A DNA stretch of 64,000 bases, from positions 94,395-158,394 of the forward strand of contig NW_025955050.1 in NCBI RefSeq assembly GCF_022376445.1, in the 5' to 3' direction. Shown in pieces: positions 1 to 9,055 of this stretch. Source of the DNA: Fomitopsis serialis (taxonomy: Eukaryota; Basidiomycota; Agaricomycetes; Polyporales; Fomitopsidaceae). Both the position numbers and the translations under genes were made by a program. The notes beneath the pieces are model-generated. The model had not been told where the DNA came from, searched no databases, and was given only the letters and a program-made list of their open reading frames with translations. The first letter of the stretch is position 1, and every line of letters begins with the position of its first letter.

Positions 1-503
1 GTCGCCCGCGGCCGAACGGCCCGAGACCCCATCCTGCATCCTGGAGTAGCCCCCGGGAGGACGCTCTCGACGGCGACCTGTTTACGTAAGCCCCTCGCTA
101 TTCATTCTAAATATCTGATGGCTGAGCATATAATAACAGCTGGGCATCTGAGGATGCCTCCATGGTCGAGCGTGAGCTTCAAGAAGGACTGGCGGAGCAC
201 GGCTCCCTTCTCTCTCGGGACCTCGCGCCGGCGGGCTCTGGACGCGTCGCGGCTCAGGAGCAAGCCGAGAGGCAGCGTGCGCAAAATATACGGGCGGCGC
301 AGGTGAGAGCCAGCCTTCGGCAGGTCCAGGATCGTCAGCGGAACAAGGCTGGGCGGAGTCGTCCGCCTCCTCAGCAGCCGAACGGTGGTTCGGGGCACAA
401 CGGCGGCGCCGGGCGGGGGGCAGGAGCCCATCACCGTCGCCGGGAGTATGACCTCGACGGCGAGCTGTTCGAGCGCGGCTTCGAGATAGACGGGCTTGAC
501 TGA
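1..503 (+). CDS. Small secreted protein family copy c1, 5' end outside the window
   Basis: Partial gene, join(<1..85,140..503). The first segment is the tail of a cassette exon ending DALDGDLFT; an intron of about 54 nt (GTAAGC...ACAG) follows, and the last exon starts EDASMVEREL and ends EYDLDGELFERGFEIDGLD plus stop at 501-503. The donor and acceptor are both phase 2, as in all other copies. Because a cassette tail precedes the last exon, this copy had at least two cassettes, like c4 and c10. The final exon is Gln/Arg-rich with a Gly-rich stretch (NGGSGHNGGAGRGAGAHH) before an RRR tribasic run and the acidic tail. The signal-peptide exon and promoter lie left of the window. Function unknown; the family assignment rests on similarity to the ten other copies here. 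Confidence 0.75.
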
Positions 504-611
504 GGCGATGTAGCATGGTCGTGGGGGGTTACGATGTATTCCCGCCTGTTGTACGCATGCGTACCCCTTGTAAAGCCAACCGTAACGTGAAGGCGCGGTC
601 CTAACGTCGGC
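504..611 (+). repeat. Truncated 3' flank of c1
   Basis: The stretch after the c1 stop matches the 3' flanks of c2, c4, c5, c10 and c11 (pattern: GTAGCATGRTCRTGG, then GTACGC, then CCGTAACGTGAAG). At about 600 the match stops and DUF6535-like coding sequence begins, so two duplication blocks are joined here. Confidence 0.55.
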
Positions 612-720
612 TTGAGCCTCCTGCCACCCGTCTTCCTCGGTTGCGTATACAAGACCCCCGTCGGCGACGACCTGTTCGCGAGCCTCCTCGGAAAGGCACA
701 CCATAGCCCTCAGGTCGACG
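612..720 (+). pseudogene. DUF6535 membrane-protein remnant
   Basis: The frame reads SLLPPVFLGCVYKTPVGDDL followed by FASLLGKAHH. This is the last membrane segment and the conserved C-P/V-Y(K/R)(T/A)P end of DUF6535 proteins, which are known from mushroom-forming fungi. The rest of the domain is missing. The same segment occurs on the minus strand near 20.7, 28.4 and 31.6 kb, in each case 0.9-1.2 kb upstream of, and on the same strand as, a secreted-protein copy. This points to an ancestral DUF6535 gene upstream of the secreted-protein gene. It cannot encode a functional protein as it stands. Confidence 0.6.
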
Positions 721-1440
721 GTACTGAAGCAAGTGCGACGCCGAATATACCAGCGAGGCGGGGCGATGAGCTAGCACAGGCGAAGAACAGTATGGCCCAG
801 CTTGTTACTAGACTCCCTCAGCTGACTCTCCCCGTTCCCAGTGCTCAGTGAACCCGTCCGAGTCCATTTCGAAGATGGTCGCCGAAGCCGTTGAGGATAC
901 TGTAGCCCTAACGGTCTCTTCTCCGCACGTAAGATCACATATCGTCATACATACCAGGTATTCGGCTCATGCAACTGTGGACCCTGGTTTTTTTCTGATC
1001 TCTTCTGTATCGGCAGTACCTTCGCTTGCAACTCACTCCACACGGTCTTGGGGATGTTCGCACATTTAGGGCGTCACCAGACCACTTGCGTGGAGACTAC
1101 ACTTGCATCGAGCGACGGTTCAAGCCTTTTGCGGCCCATCGTTATATCCAGTCGTGATGCGGTGGCTATACGCTGCTATACGGTGGGTGATCGACATCGC
1201 CACAGATCAATGAAGTCAAATATTACTACTGCGATGCAATCTCCCATCATACAGGATGCGTTCGGCTACATTCTACACAAATTACTAGCGCTGTGTAAGG
1301 ATCTCGATATGAGACTATGCACTTGGCTACCGTGGATGACAGAATGCTCTCCCTGCTCAAAGAGCATCGCAGGTGAGCATATAGTGACGTTCCTCAGTGT
1401 TTGAACCCTGCCAGCCTACTCCCCTAGACCTGCAGCAGCA
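721..1440. repeat. Repeated upstream block of the secreted-protein unit
   Basis: No convincing gene. The sequence is a diverged copy of blocks seen at about 20.2-20.65, 27.86-28.3, 30.9-31.45, 46.1-46.6 and, in part, 18.84-19.1, 25.26-25.6 and 26.16-26.45 kb. Landmarks are a GATCTCTTCTGTATCGGCA-type stretch, an ACTTCGTTGAGC-type motif (reverse orientation) and a run near 1115 to 1135 ending in CAAGCCTTTTGCGG. Short open stretches are broken by stops. It is probably the eroded 3' part of the DUF6535 gene plus intergenic DNA. Confidence 0.45.
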
Positions 1441-1530
1441 GGCCACTCATACCGACGACGCATGAATGGTGCACATGCACCAGGCGGTGTCCCAAGGAGC
1501 CTCCGTACCGGGACCGCCACCACGCGACGA

Positions 1531-1619
1531 TCTGTCAAGCCTGTCAAGCCTGTCAAGCACAGTCATGCGGCGAACGGCGATATTCTGGATCCCGAGTCCC
1601 TGGATGCCAGCGTATAAAA
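1531..1619 (+). promoter_or_regulatory. c2 promoter: CTGTCAAGC direct repeats and TATA box
   Basis: CTGTCAAGC occurs three times head to tail at about 1533-1560, followed by TATAAAA at 1613-1619. The same CTGTCAAGC-type repeat lies upstream of c3 (about 8495-8525), c9 (about 38315-38350) and c11 (about 52815-52845). Its conserved position suggests a cis-element. The TATA box is about 205 nt before the ATG because a non-coding leader with an intron lies between. Confidence 0.55.
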
Positions 1620-1686
1620 GGTGAGGGTTGCCTGCCGTATCCCTCAGCTCATCTTCTTTCGAGCCCACCGAGTAGGTTGCCGGCAG

Positions 1687-1749
1687 GTGAGTGTTCAGCG
1701 ACGGTGATAATCTGAACGTCGCTTTTACATAATTCTTGCATCCCTCTAG
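1687..1749 (+). other. Probable 5'-UTR intron of c2
   Basis: After the conserved leader ...GAGTAGGTTGCCGGCAG comes GTGAGTGTTC, and about 60 nt later a pyrimidine-rich CATCCCTCTAG. The same donor (GTGAGTGTTCA) is present at the equivalent place in c10 (about 46881) and c11 (about 52968) and, on the minus strand, in most other copies. The leader exon is therefore probably spliced before the coding exons. Boundaries were set by eye. Confidence 0.5.
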
Positions 1750-1822
1750 CCTTGCTCTCTTTGACGACTCACGTTCCCTCCACCGAAGTCCTTCGTAACG
1801 ACCCCAGTGCATCCAAGACACC

Positions 1823-2359
1823 ATGCGTTACTCTACGCTCGTATCTGCCATCCTTTTCGCGGCGACAGCAGCTCCCGCACTCGCTCTTCCCTTCGCAGTG
1901 TGAGTCCCTCGCTATCCGTTTTCATCTCGTGGCTGAGCGTGCCGTGTCAGTCGCTCGGGTGGGGATGCCTCCATTGCTGAGCGCGGCTACTACGATGACC
2001 TCGTCTCTCGGGCCCCTCCCAAGCCGCAACCCGCGAGGGTGTCTCAGTTGAAGAAGGAGGACCAGCAGATAAGGACGGGGGCGGGTGAGGGCAACGCTCT
2101 TCGTCCGGGCCAGTCCGCGGGCAGGGGAACTCAGCACTCCGGCGGGCATGGGCCTCATGCGTCTCGACCACAACGCCCCCGGAGCGACGACTACGATCTA
2201 GTCGAGCGTGACCTGGAGGCACGCAACGAGCCGTGGGCGCCCCGGAGCGACTATGAGTGGTTTGCGCGGGGGTACGACCTCGACGGCGAGCTGTTCGAGC
2301 GCGACTTCGAGGCAGACGAGCTGTTTGAGCGCGGCTTCGATGCTGTTGAGCTTGATTGA
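1823..2359 (+). CDS. Small secreted protein family copy c2 (161 aa)
   Basis: join(1823..1899,1951..2359). Exon 1 (77 nt, phase 2) encodes the signal peptide MRYSTLVSAILFAA...APALA; the intron is GTGAGT...TCAG. Exon 2 begins VRSGGDASIAERGYYDDL, so the usual VERELQDxLV helix of the family has been lost by an in-frame deletion. Two copies of a short motif follow (YDDLVSRAPP and YDLVERDLEAR), then YDLDGELFERDFEADELFERGFDAVELD broken across a duplicated tail: the DELFERGF piece occurs twice, so the acidic tail is longer than in other copies. The predicted mature protein is polar, with Arg/Gln-rich linkers and no cysteine pattern, unlike typical effectors. Role unknown; likely secreted. The frame is intact from ATG to stop. 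Confidence 0.75.
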
Positions 2360-3290
2360 GCGGACGTAGCATGATCGTGGGGCTGTTATGATGTATTTCC
2401 CTCTGTTGGACGCATCGTGTTCATTGTTGCGTGCCACTTATATTTAATGTCAACCGTAACGTGAAGACTCAGTCATACGTGCTTGGGAATTTAGTGATCA
2501 GTTGAACTTTGCTCATGCATATAACGTCGTTGACTATGTAGGCCGAACATCCCGCGCAATAACCGTACGTGGCCCGATGAGAGTGGCTATGTACGTGGAA
2601 CTGGCGAAAGGATGTGAACGACTCTGGGTGCTAGTAGCTACAGACTGCGACGCGTCTATGGTTTGAGACATCGTTACTACTAGCCTCTCTCCGATTCAGC
2701 CAATAACACCCATCTCGCAGACCAGAGACCTCTCGTGTGCCGTCTGGAGCCCATCAATACACGGCGTCGACGGCGTTTCCTTGCTGGTTTCCTCTCGGGT
2801 TTGAAGGACGCAGTCGACCTCGTCGTAGGCTTGATCGCTCTTGTAGCCCTCCACTTGACGTACTTAGGTAAGTACTGGTCTACGACCGATGCAACGCGGA
2901 AATGACGGGGAGCCCGGAGACACCTGAGACGTGCGAGACATGAATGTAATACAGGGTCTCCGTGATCTGCCTGTATGCTTTGATGCAGCTCGGCCAAGAA
3001 CGTTCCATCCACACCGGTACCAGCTCCGGAAATAGCTCTCTGAACACGAAATTTCCTGCAGAGGATATTCGTTCAAATTGCTGCCGGGTACCATCTGATA
3101 TCTGTACCTTCCGCCACGGTATTGCTGACATACTCACCGCGGACTCAGAGACTCGGCCGTATAGCATAGACTCGGCGAAGCCCTGGGACTGAAGCTGAAG
3201 TCCGAGTCAGTGACGCGCTTCGCAAGCGCGCTCTATGTACGAGGAACCGCCGTTGCTCACCACTCGTACTCAGGGACGCCGAGTAGTGAG
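2360..3290 (+). repeat. 3' flank of the secreted-protein unit, with a remnant ORF
   Basis: About 930 bp shared in pieces with the flank of c4 (minus, 17430 down to 16800) and c8 (minus, about 29800 down to 29050). Around 2715-2870 the plus strand reads DQRPLVCRLEPIN, an Arg run, FLAGFLSG and DLVVGLIALVALHLTYL. The c4 flank reads a recognisably similar GGLIALVAFHSTQ. A small eroded gene with one hydrophobic segment probably lies between the secreted-protein and thioredoxin genes of the ancestral block, but I do not recognise it and cannot give exon boundaries. Confidence 0.4.
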
Positions 3291-3639
3291 CACAACATGG
3301 ACCCACTCTATTAAGTTCAGTATACAAATCGTCTTCAGACGATCGTTCAACTTAAAGTTATCATCGACCTTTCCGTGTCCTTGTGCCGCAACAGCAAGTG
3401 CTCCGTTGATAGCCTATACCATCGGGCAGACGGCTCGGGCATGGACCTGTGTGACGGTGAAGCGCGACGGGACGGTGAGCTCGGACGCGGACCAACCCAC
3501 ATAAATACCGCACCTGTGCCCGCAGTCAAAGTCCCCATTCACTTCTCCCGCCCGTTTCCGTCTGCTGGACAGACACTTTCGAGTTCTCGCGTCGTTGACC
3601 GGCAGTGCCCACCTTTTATATTTCTTCTACGCCTCCGCC

Positions 3640-4343
3640 ATGCGTTTCACGTTCGTTATCGTTGCAGCAGCAGCGCTCCTTTCCGCGACCGCCAGCGCGT
3701 CGGACGTGATCAGCCTGAACTCACAGAGCTTCAACGCAGCAGCGAAGCGCGAGCCCCTCATGCTGGTCAAGTTCGTCTCCTCATGGTAAGCACGACGCAG
3801 TCCCAGACCATCACGACCCTGACTCGACCCGCCCGCGCACGCAGGTGCGCCCACTGCATCGAGCTGGTCCCCGCCTTCGACAAGGCCGCGGCGTCGCTGA
3901 AGGGCGTCGCGCAGCTCGCCACGGTCGACTGTTCCGACCACACGCAGTTCGAGTTCTGCAGGACCATCGGCGTGATGTCGTTCCCGTGAGTACTAGCTCC
4001 AGCCCATCGAGCGTCGTGCTCTGTGGCAGTATTGACGGCCTGGGATCGTCCGCTAGGACGCTGCGGGTGTACCGCCATGGCGCGTTCGCCGCGTACCCGG
4101 GCCCCTTGACCGCGGACGGGATCGTGTCCGCTCTGAAGGCGTCCGCGCCCAGGTATGTCTGCACCGTGTCTCAGCTTTTCCGCGCGCATTGATGTCGTCG
4201 TGTCCTCTAGGCATCGTCGTGCGCCACAGCTTCGGAGTGCGAGGTCGGACCGCCCCTCGACTGGGCGGAGGTCCTACCCGGTGCGTACCTACGGACGGGC
4301 ACTGGCATCCAGGGACCCCGACGTTTGGCCGCCTATGCGCTGA
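3640..4343 (+). CDS. Thioredoxin-fold (PDI-like) secreted protein, copy A
   Basis: join(3640..3785,3845..3985,4057..4152,4211..4343) is one consistent model. Exon 1 gives a signal peptide (MRFTFVIVAAAALLSA...) and the beta-strand LMLVKFVSSW. The intron splits the Trp codon, and exon 2 supplies CAHC, the CxxC redox motif of thioredoxin/PDI domains, then LATVDCSDH. Exon 3 follows the cis-Pro position (SFPTLRVYRHG). The thioredoxin domain spans about residues 25-125. The last exon is uncertain: a donor at 4157 instead of 4153 would put exon 4 in a frame that matches copies B and D better (PPLDWAEVLPGAYL...). The first Cys and cis-Pro are intact. It probably acts as a disulfide oxidoreductase or isomerase in the secretory path. 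It lies downstream of c2 in the same orientation, as B and C lie relative to c4 and c6. Confidence 0.65.
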
Positions 4344-6084
4344 GCGAGCGGGACAGACATGCAGAGACCGCTCCGAGTCTGTGGTACTATCGCCCGAGCT
4401 ACTTCAGACCCGGGCCGGCGAGGTGTCAGTATACGATATGGACGAATACATATGCTAGTGCCCACCTGTACATCCATGATCTGCTGGGGCCTCCGGATTC
4501 GGGCGGATGCTTCGGTATGCGACGCAATTCGGAGCGGGTGTTTAGCGGCGTAGGCCGTGCGGGCGAGCCTACTAAGCCTCGCTGCCTCGCTGCCTCGAGG
4601 TCTTCGAGTTGGACACTAGATCATTTGTCTCAGCACGCTCTTCGATGCACTCCTGTGCTGGTGGGATGCCCGATACACAACCAGCTGATGCATGCCAGTG
4701 CACTCCCACAGATCTCAGCTCGCCCGTGTCTTGGACTGCGCAGCCGTCTCGACTCACACCCTTCGGCCAACGACGAATTCGAACGGGTCCCCTCAAGTCC
4801 TGTTCTGTCTCTGCCACGCTCCTTCGACGGCCTGGGGCTAGAGAGGGATCTGTACCCGGAAGACGGCTCTGCATCATGCGACGGGAAGACACAGCGTGAC
4901 GACGGACGAGGTGCAGCTGAAGCCTGGCGTCAGAGGTCGCCTGGACGTGCTGACTAGCAGCAGGGTGAGTGTATTGGGCGGCCGTGGCGTACGAGATAAG
5001 AAGGACTCGAGTGGTCGAGCAGCGACACCGGAGTGAGGATGTTTTCTGGGCGACTCGGCGGGCAATCCGGTGGAAGGGAATATGGACGCCGGGTTCTGTA
5101 TCGACAGCTGGGATGGTTCGCTGCCTCGACTGGACGACAGACTGTAGGCGGGAGATCGGACATGGCACGCGACCAGGATGAGGTCGTGAGCGGGGGGGCG
5201 CAGGCAGCGAGAGGCCGTGACCAGCCGTAACCCTGACTGCGTTCTTCGCAGGCGCGAACAACTTCTGCTCGATTGGACGGAGCCACCCGATGCTCGATGC
5301 TCCCAAACACGCATCGTTCATCCAGTCGTCATCCAAACGCGTCAAGCTTTGGAACCGGGATCCCAACCACTCCGCGGACCGACCTCCCTTCTCCACCCAC
5401 TGAAAAGGCCTCGAGATGCTACGCGCTACGAGAATCGATACGGCGCAGCGACGGGAGTTTGACACTCGTACGTGGGTACCTGGAGCTCCGACCGCTCGCC
5501 CCGCACTTAGAAGAGAAGAGGAGATACTCACGGAGCTCTCGCACTGCAGATGGACCACCACACGCTCCCCGCCATGTCGCTTAGTCTCTCCGGGAGAATC
5601 CTCCTGTGACGGGCATGTGAGTCGCGAGGCGCACGCCCTGGGAGTTGCGTTATGGCTGCTAGTGCTGTGGCAAGAGGAGGCGAGCTCAGTGGGATCCGTG
5701 CGAGCTCAGTGGACAGATGGAGCGAGGCTGCCCGGGCCAGCAGCGACGCGTCTGTGGCTGAGAGATCGCGCCCCGATCTCCTCCTTCGGTCCTTCCCGAG
5801 TTCGGGCGCGGCCGCACTGGCCGTCGACGTCCATCTCGAGTCCAAACTGCTCTGCCATGTCTCACGAAGCCTATGCCACGATGGTACAATTTAACCCGCC
5901 CCTCGTCGACTGTATGCGCAACCACTGAGCCTGTCCGAGCGGGTGAAGATGCACCCAGTCTGGGTAGCGATTTGGAGGATGTCTGGCCCCGGTGGGTCCT
6001 TGCATAGTCGATCGTGCGGCATCCACAGTAAGTTCATGCCCCGTTGACCATTCTACATGCATGACGTGTTGATACGAGGCTTGC
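4344..6084. other. No recognisable gene; degenerate repeats
   Basis: About 4380-4540 is the eroded C-terminal and 3' flank of copy A, matching copy B (LWYYRPSYFRP and GGGCGGATGCTTCGG are shared). From 4570 to 5560 long open frames exist on both strands, but without an ATG, a splice-supported model or a recognised domain. At 5740-5785 lies the dispersed GCGTCTGTGGCTGAGAGATC motif with its GAGATCG...CGATCTC palindrome. Confidence 0.4.
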
Positions 6085-6260
6085 TTTGCTGAAACGATCG
6101 CCACTCCTTTTGTCTGGCCTTTCCTGCTACCTTTGTTCCTCCAACACCCGGCTCGCAGTATAAATACCCCGCCTCTACTGTTCCCATCTGCAGACTTCTC
6201 AACTCTCAGACACACTCCTCATTCCGCCACCCGCTATGCTGTCCTACTCGCCAGTCCATC
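6085..6260 (+). promoter_or_regulatory. Promoter-like segment of repeat family Y
   Basis: TATAAATA at 6159-6166, preceded about 75 bp upstream by GCTGAAACGATCGCCACTCC. Near-identical pairs of this element and a TATA box occur at 42331-42419 (plus) and 50195-50103 (minus), with a degenerate pair near 22330-22430. Downstream is a pyrimidine-rich leader (CTCTCAGACACACTCC...). In several copies a frame reading VTIPPNH-like residues follows (here about 6305-6345, VIIPPNHLCW, then stop). The gene it drove is not recognised. Confidence 0.4.
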
Positions 6261-6539
6261 GCTACTCGGGCCCGCCCCCGACCTCCTCGTTACGCGTGCA
6301 GCGTTGTCCGCAAGCGTCATCATCCCTCCTAACCACCTTTGTTGGCAATTTTAGAGAGACTTCTGAAGCCACATCTGACGACGTTAGACAACTATCGAGT
6401 TTAACAAGTCGTGCATTCGCCTGCGCAGCCCTCGTCATGCCGTGCGTCCCGCTTCGCTCCTGACTCGGGCTGTGGTTGACTCACGACCGTTGTAGCCCGT
6501 ATACGATGACAGCGAAGCGAGTGAGGGGCGGCTTTGGCC

Positions 6540-7010
6540 ATGGCGTGGATCCCGCCTATCCCGTAAGGTGCAGATCTACACACATGAGTGTGACATCAAG
6601 CTAACCTATCCCTAAGCTGGTCTGTGAGCGTAGACCCTCAAAATACGCGTCGCGCTGCCTTGAAGAACCACGGCGACAAGGCCATTCAGACATTCCCCTC
6701 CTCGTACCACCCCGTCTTGCAGCTGCTATGCAAGCACATCACCTTCCACACGTCTTCCGCTTCCGCGATCAAGACCTTCCTCGGAAAGTGGAAGTTCCCT
6801 ATTCTGCTAAAGGGAACGGAACACAACGATCTAGAAGACCCCTCAGTGTACTTCGGCGGCGCGGTCAACCTCACGACCTTTCTCATCAACGTCCGACATG
6901 CAGCGATGCGGTGGCAGGCGCAGTACGACAAGGACCCTGACGCAGATGACGACCTCAGGAACTTTAATCCATACCTCCATGCGTGGGTGTCGCGCTGTAC
7001 CGATGGATTC
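6540..7010 (+). CDS. Unrecognised protein gene, probably truncated at its 3' end
   Basis: Best model: join(6540..6562,6617..about 7010). An ATG exon (MAWIPPIP) is followed by an intron with GTAAGG and CTAAG ends, and exon 2 continues in frame (WSVSVDPQNTRRAALKNHGD...). About 130 residues look protein-like, with segments AIQTFPSSYHPVLQLLCKH, FLGKWKFPILLKGTEHND and VYFGGAVNLTTFLINVRHAA, no low complexity, and a balanced composition. After about residue 140 (HAWVSRC...) the frame runs into sequence repeated near 43.3 and 49.3 kb, so the original 3' end seems replaced by a repeat. No domain recognised and no second copy noted in the window. This may be a single-copy resident gene interrupted by repeats. 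Confidence 0.4.
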
Positions 7011-7733
7011 CGATTCCGAATGGGTGCGACGTACCGACGGATAGGGCACTCACTCGACTGGTGCGTCTTGCGCGGGAGAGTCCTCTGGCGCGGAGCGCAG
7101 TGGTCGTGCGGCTGTCCCTGTCCTTCGTTTCAGGCCGGCATACCATCGCGTCGCTCGACCGCTGTCGACCTTCCGTTCCACGGCATAGCTCGCAATCCCT
7201 CGGGAGCGCCTTATCCACGTTGCTCTCTATTCCTGCGTCAGGTAAGCTGCATGTATTCGAGGTTCTCGCCAAGGGCCGTGGCAGCCAATTCACTGACGGT
7301 GTTCGATATAGGTGCGATCATCATCTCGCATGGGCGCACTAGGTGCATCTTCACCCGCTCGGACAGGCTCTGTGAGTGCGTATACAGTCGGCGAGGGGCG
7401 GATTGTGTTGTGCCATCGTCACGGTGGCACAGACTGGCTGATGATTTGATTCAACTTGGGTTATCCACAAATGTGATTCACGAGACGTGTTGCGTTTCTA
7501 CTCCCCGTAACTACAGCGGGTAATCTGGCGCGACTTGTCGATTGCCAGACCCAGCGCCCACGCGCAACGCTCCACCAAAAGAAAACCATGAAAAAATGAT
7601 CCCCAAAGTCCCGAGCACGCCTGAGTGAGTCTTCACGTTACGATTCACATCATAAGTGGTACGCAAGAACGTACACGATGCGTACAACAGGTGATAATAC
7701 ATCGTAATAGCCCCACGCTCATGCTACGCCCGC
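7011..7733. repeat. Repeat mosaic between the 6540 gene and c3
   Basis: Contains a segment shared with 43.3-43.4 kb and 49.27-49.42 kb (reads GGGAGAGTCCTCTGGCGCG here). It also has a stretch shared with 15.8 kb (CACTGACGGTGTTCGATATA, 7293-7312). From about 7620 on it is the 3' flank of c3 (reverse of CGTAACGTGAAGACTC). No supported gene. Confidence 0.4.
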
Positions 7734-8234
7734 TCAGTCAAGCTCGTCTACCTCGAAGCCGCGCTCGAACAGCTCGCCGTCGAAGTCGTACTCCCGGGGT
7801 TTCTTGGGAAGGAATTCGGCTTTCTGCGCCGGGCGGTACGGCCGCGGATGTTGCAGAGGCGTACCCTCCCTAGACGCGGTCCAAATTGCGCTCGGCGGAT
7901 CCCGAATGAAGCCGGGATTCTGACGCATCCGGTCCTGATGCTCCTGCCTCAACCGAGCTATCGACGCGACGCGCGCCTTATCAGTCTTTGAAGGGCCACC
8001 ACCACGCGCCTCGAGGTCTCGAGAGACGAGGTCGTCGTAGCAGCCGCGCTCCACCAGTGCGTCTTGGAGGTCGCGCTCAACCATGGAGGCATCCTCGGTC
8101 GCGCGACTGTTGTTGTATGCTCAGTCATGACATAAGAATGAATAGCGACGAGCTCACACGGTGACCGGGCGAGCGAGCGCGGGAGCTGTCGCCGCCGCCA
8201 AAAGGACAGTAGAGACGAGCGTAGAGTAACGCAT
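7734..8234 (-). CDS. Small secreted protein family copy c3 (149 aa)
   Basis: complement(join(7734..8106,8158..8234)). The signal-peptide exon of 77 nt reads MRYSTLVSTVLLAAATAPAL...; the phase-2 intron is GTGAGC...ACAG. The cassette reads VRATEDASMVERDLQDAL, YYDDL-like (here CYDDL), VSRDLEARGGG, a basic Gln-rich middle with the stretch NPGFIRDPPSAIWTASREGT, and REYDFDGELFERGFEVDELD. It is nearly identical to c11 at 53105 in length and sequence but lies in inverted orientation, so the two are recent duplicates. The frame is intact. Probably secreted; function unknown. Differences from c11 are scattered substitutions, mostly conservative, which suggests the protein is or was under constraint. 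Confidence 0.8.
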
Positions 8235-8434
8235 GATGTTTTGTATGCACTGGGGTCGTTGCGAAGGATTTCGGTGGAATAAACGTGAGTCGTCAAAAAA
8301 GAGCGAGGCTGGAAGGGTGCAAGGGGTAAGTGCAACATCCAGACTACCACCGTCGCTGAGCACGCACTTGCCGGCAACCTACTCGGTGGGCTCGAAAGAA
8401 GAGGAGCTGAGGGATGTGGCGGGCATACCCCCTC

Positions 8435-8441
8435 CTTTATA
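8435..8441 (-). promoter_or_regulatory. TATA box of c3
   Basis: TATAAAG on the minus strand, about 200 nt before the ATG. The conserved leader follows (reverse of GCCGGCAAGT...), with a 5'-UTR intron donor, as in c2. Confidence 0.55.
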
Positions 8442-8487
8442 CGCTGGCATGCACGGACGGGATTTCAGAAGATCGCCGTTTATCGCA

Positions 8488-8694
8488 TCACTGCGTTAAC
8501 AGCTTTTTGACATGCTTGACAGATGGTCGCAGCTTGCTCAGATGCAGATTGATTGGATAGTCGATCGTCATCTTCACGTCCTTCAGCGAGCCGAAGCACG
8601 GCTGGCTCATGACCTCGTGTAGGCGGCGCACATCGACGCTGATGAGCTCCTCGTACGTGCTGTTTCCGAATAACTGGTTGGCGCACATCTTCAT
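8488..8694 (-). other. Short unrecognised ORF beside c3
   Basis: An open frame of 68 codons contains YEELISVDVRRLHEVMSQ and LKDVKMTIDYPINLHLSKL, which look protein-like. Its last 15 codons, however, overlap the CTGTCAAGC-type promoter repeat of c3 (PSVKHVKKLL), so that end is chance. It may be the 5' fragment of an F-box-like gene cut by the c3 block. From 8695 to 9055 I see nothing else. Confidence 0.25.
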
Positions 8695-9055
8695 CCTTTG
8701 GAGACGGGTACCGTATTTTGCTTCATCATCTGTAGGTCACCATCGACGATTAACGACACTACGGATGGGTACTCACCACTCACAAGAGCGCGAAACCTGA
8801 GGGTGCTTGAAGTAGGATTCGTCGAGCATCTGGCTTCGAGAAGTCAACTCACACGATAGAGATATCAAACCATACCCACTTACAAATCAGTAGCATTTAC
8901 TATGAAGCCTCGCCACCTGACAGACCATGACCCCGCGGACCAGAATGCGCCCAGGCAGACTGCACGAGCAAAGGACTAGTTCATAGGGACATACAAAGAC
9001 CTACATAACCCAAAGTCAGCACCACGCAACTCAGAGACAGTGTGATTGACCCACT

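Noticed and set aside
1947..2372. Minus-strand ORF across c2, and its equivalents antisense to other family copies
   Set aside because: These are open because of the biased codon use of the secreted family (Glu/Asp/Arg-rich). The sense strand has signal peptide, splice sites and a stop in matching places in every copy.
4572..5561. Minus-strand open frame of about 329 codons
   Set aside because: It starts with GTG rather than ATG, has no recognisable domain or promoter, is very Arg/Ser-rich as expected for an antisense or random frame in GC-rich DNA, and has open competitors on the plus strand.
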